Shown here: one piece after another, positions 5,187 to 5,251 of the stretch | Numbering within the stretch: the stretch's first letter is position 1 | Layout of the letters: each line of letters opens with the position of its first letter | The notes under the pieces: model-generated | Seen by the model: the letters and a program-made list of their open reading frames with translations, nothing else | Databases searched by the model: none | Told to the model about the DNA's origin: nothing | From: Oscillospiraceae bacterium | GTDB lineage: Bacteria > Bacillota > Clostridia > Oscillospirales > Ruminococcaceae | Assembly (NCBI GenBank): GCA_017394565.1 | Contig: JAFPXW010000064.1 | Span: forward strand, 1-5,251 | Reading direction: 5' to 3' | Length of the DNA stretch: 5,251 nucleotides | Made by a program: the position numbers and the translations under genes

Positions 5187-5196
5187 GGCCCTCTAT

Positions 5197-5240
5197 TGCA
5201 AAGCACAACATAGTTGTGCTTTGCAGGCTGCGCAGCAGCC
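5197..5240. repeat. Two tandem tight hairpins at the window edge
   Basis: Hairpin one is a perfect 13-bp stem TGCAAAGCACAAC/GTTGTGCTTTGCA (5197-5209 with 5213-5225) with a 3-nt loop ATA. Hairpin two follows with no gap: GGCTGC/GCAGCC (5226-5231 with 5235-5240) with loop GCA. Neither is followed by a T-tract within the window, so they do not look like terminators. They may be the 5' end of a structured RNA or leader transcribed from the promoter at 5138-5166, or one end of a palindromic intergenic repeat or small mobile element. GC content rises sharply here compared with the AT-rich sequence just before it. Confidence 0.5.
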
Positions 5241-5251
5241 GCCAAAGCCAC

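Larger units (their letters stand above)
4433..5251. other. Long intergenic region, no convincing protein gene, rich in RNA signals
   Basis: These 819 bases contain no reading frame with both a good ribosome binding site and gene-like codon use. From left to right they hold the lipoprotein promoter (4439-4467), a little-structured stretch with one hairpin (4553-4578), a candidate minus-strand RNA gene (4638-4886) with promoter (4893-4921), a possible plus-strand promoter with a palindrome in its spacer (4972-5000), a strong terminator (5059-5100), a second plus-strand promoter (5138-5166), and hairpins at 5197-5240. Nothing specific was seen at 4468-4552, 4579-4637 or 5101-5137. Confidence 0.7.

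Overview
The window looks like a chromosomal segment from a gut-type anaerobic member of the Firmicutes, most likely Oscillospiraceae/Ruminococcaceae (Clostridia). This is inferred from strong GGAGG-type ribosome binding sites, near-consensus vegetative promoters with TGn extended -10 boxes, intrinsic terminators with U-tracts, moderate GC, and a large Gly/Ser/Asn-linkered lipoprotein solute-binding protein. No tRNA, rRNA, CRISPR array, transposase or phage gene was seen.

Layout from left to right. Positions 1-132 hold the 3' end of a plus-strand membrane-protein-like gene. It ends at a bidirectional terminator (139-173) shared with a convergent minus-strand gene for a DUF2798 membrane protein (181-750). 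That gene has a very good promoter (886-915) and a leader of about 130 nt. The leader folds into one long interrupted hairpin followed by a U-tract, which suggests transcription attenuation. Next on the minus strand is a TspO/MBR protein (961-1440). It is divergent from a plus-strand ArsC/Spx-family thioredoxin-fold protein (1559-1909), and the two promoters sit almost back to back in a 118-bp gap. A shared terminator (1936-1971) separates the ArsC-like gene from a convergent 785-residue lipoprotein (1995-4352). This lipoprotein has an N-terminal domain that looks like a beta-propeller and a C-terminal ABC-type solute-binding domain. No permease or ATPase is next to it.

The right-hand 820 bases (4433-5251) hold no convincing protein gene but are dense with transcription signals. 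The most interesting is a candidate stand-alone minus-strand RNA of about 250 nt (roughly 4886 to 4638). It has its own promoter, three hairpins and an intrinsic terminator. Two of its helices pair better on the minus strand because A.C mismatches become G.U pairs. Further right are a possible short plus-strand transcript whose promoter contains a perfect 16-bp palindrome and which ends at a strong terminator (5059-5100). A second plus-strand promoter (5138-5166) follows, with an operator-like dyad over its start site and two tandem tight hairpins that run to the window edge.

The protein genes do not form one pathway. They look like short, separately transcribed housekeeping or stress units (membrane protein, TspO, redox protein, nutrient-binding lipoprotein). 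The possible novelty lies in the RNA elements, not in the proteins.
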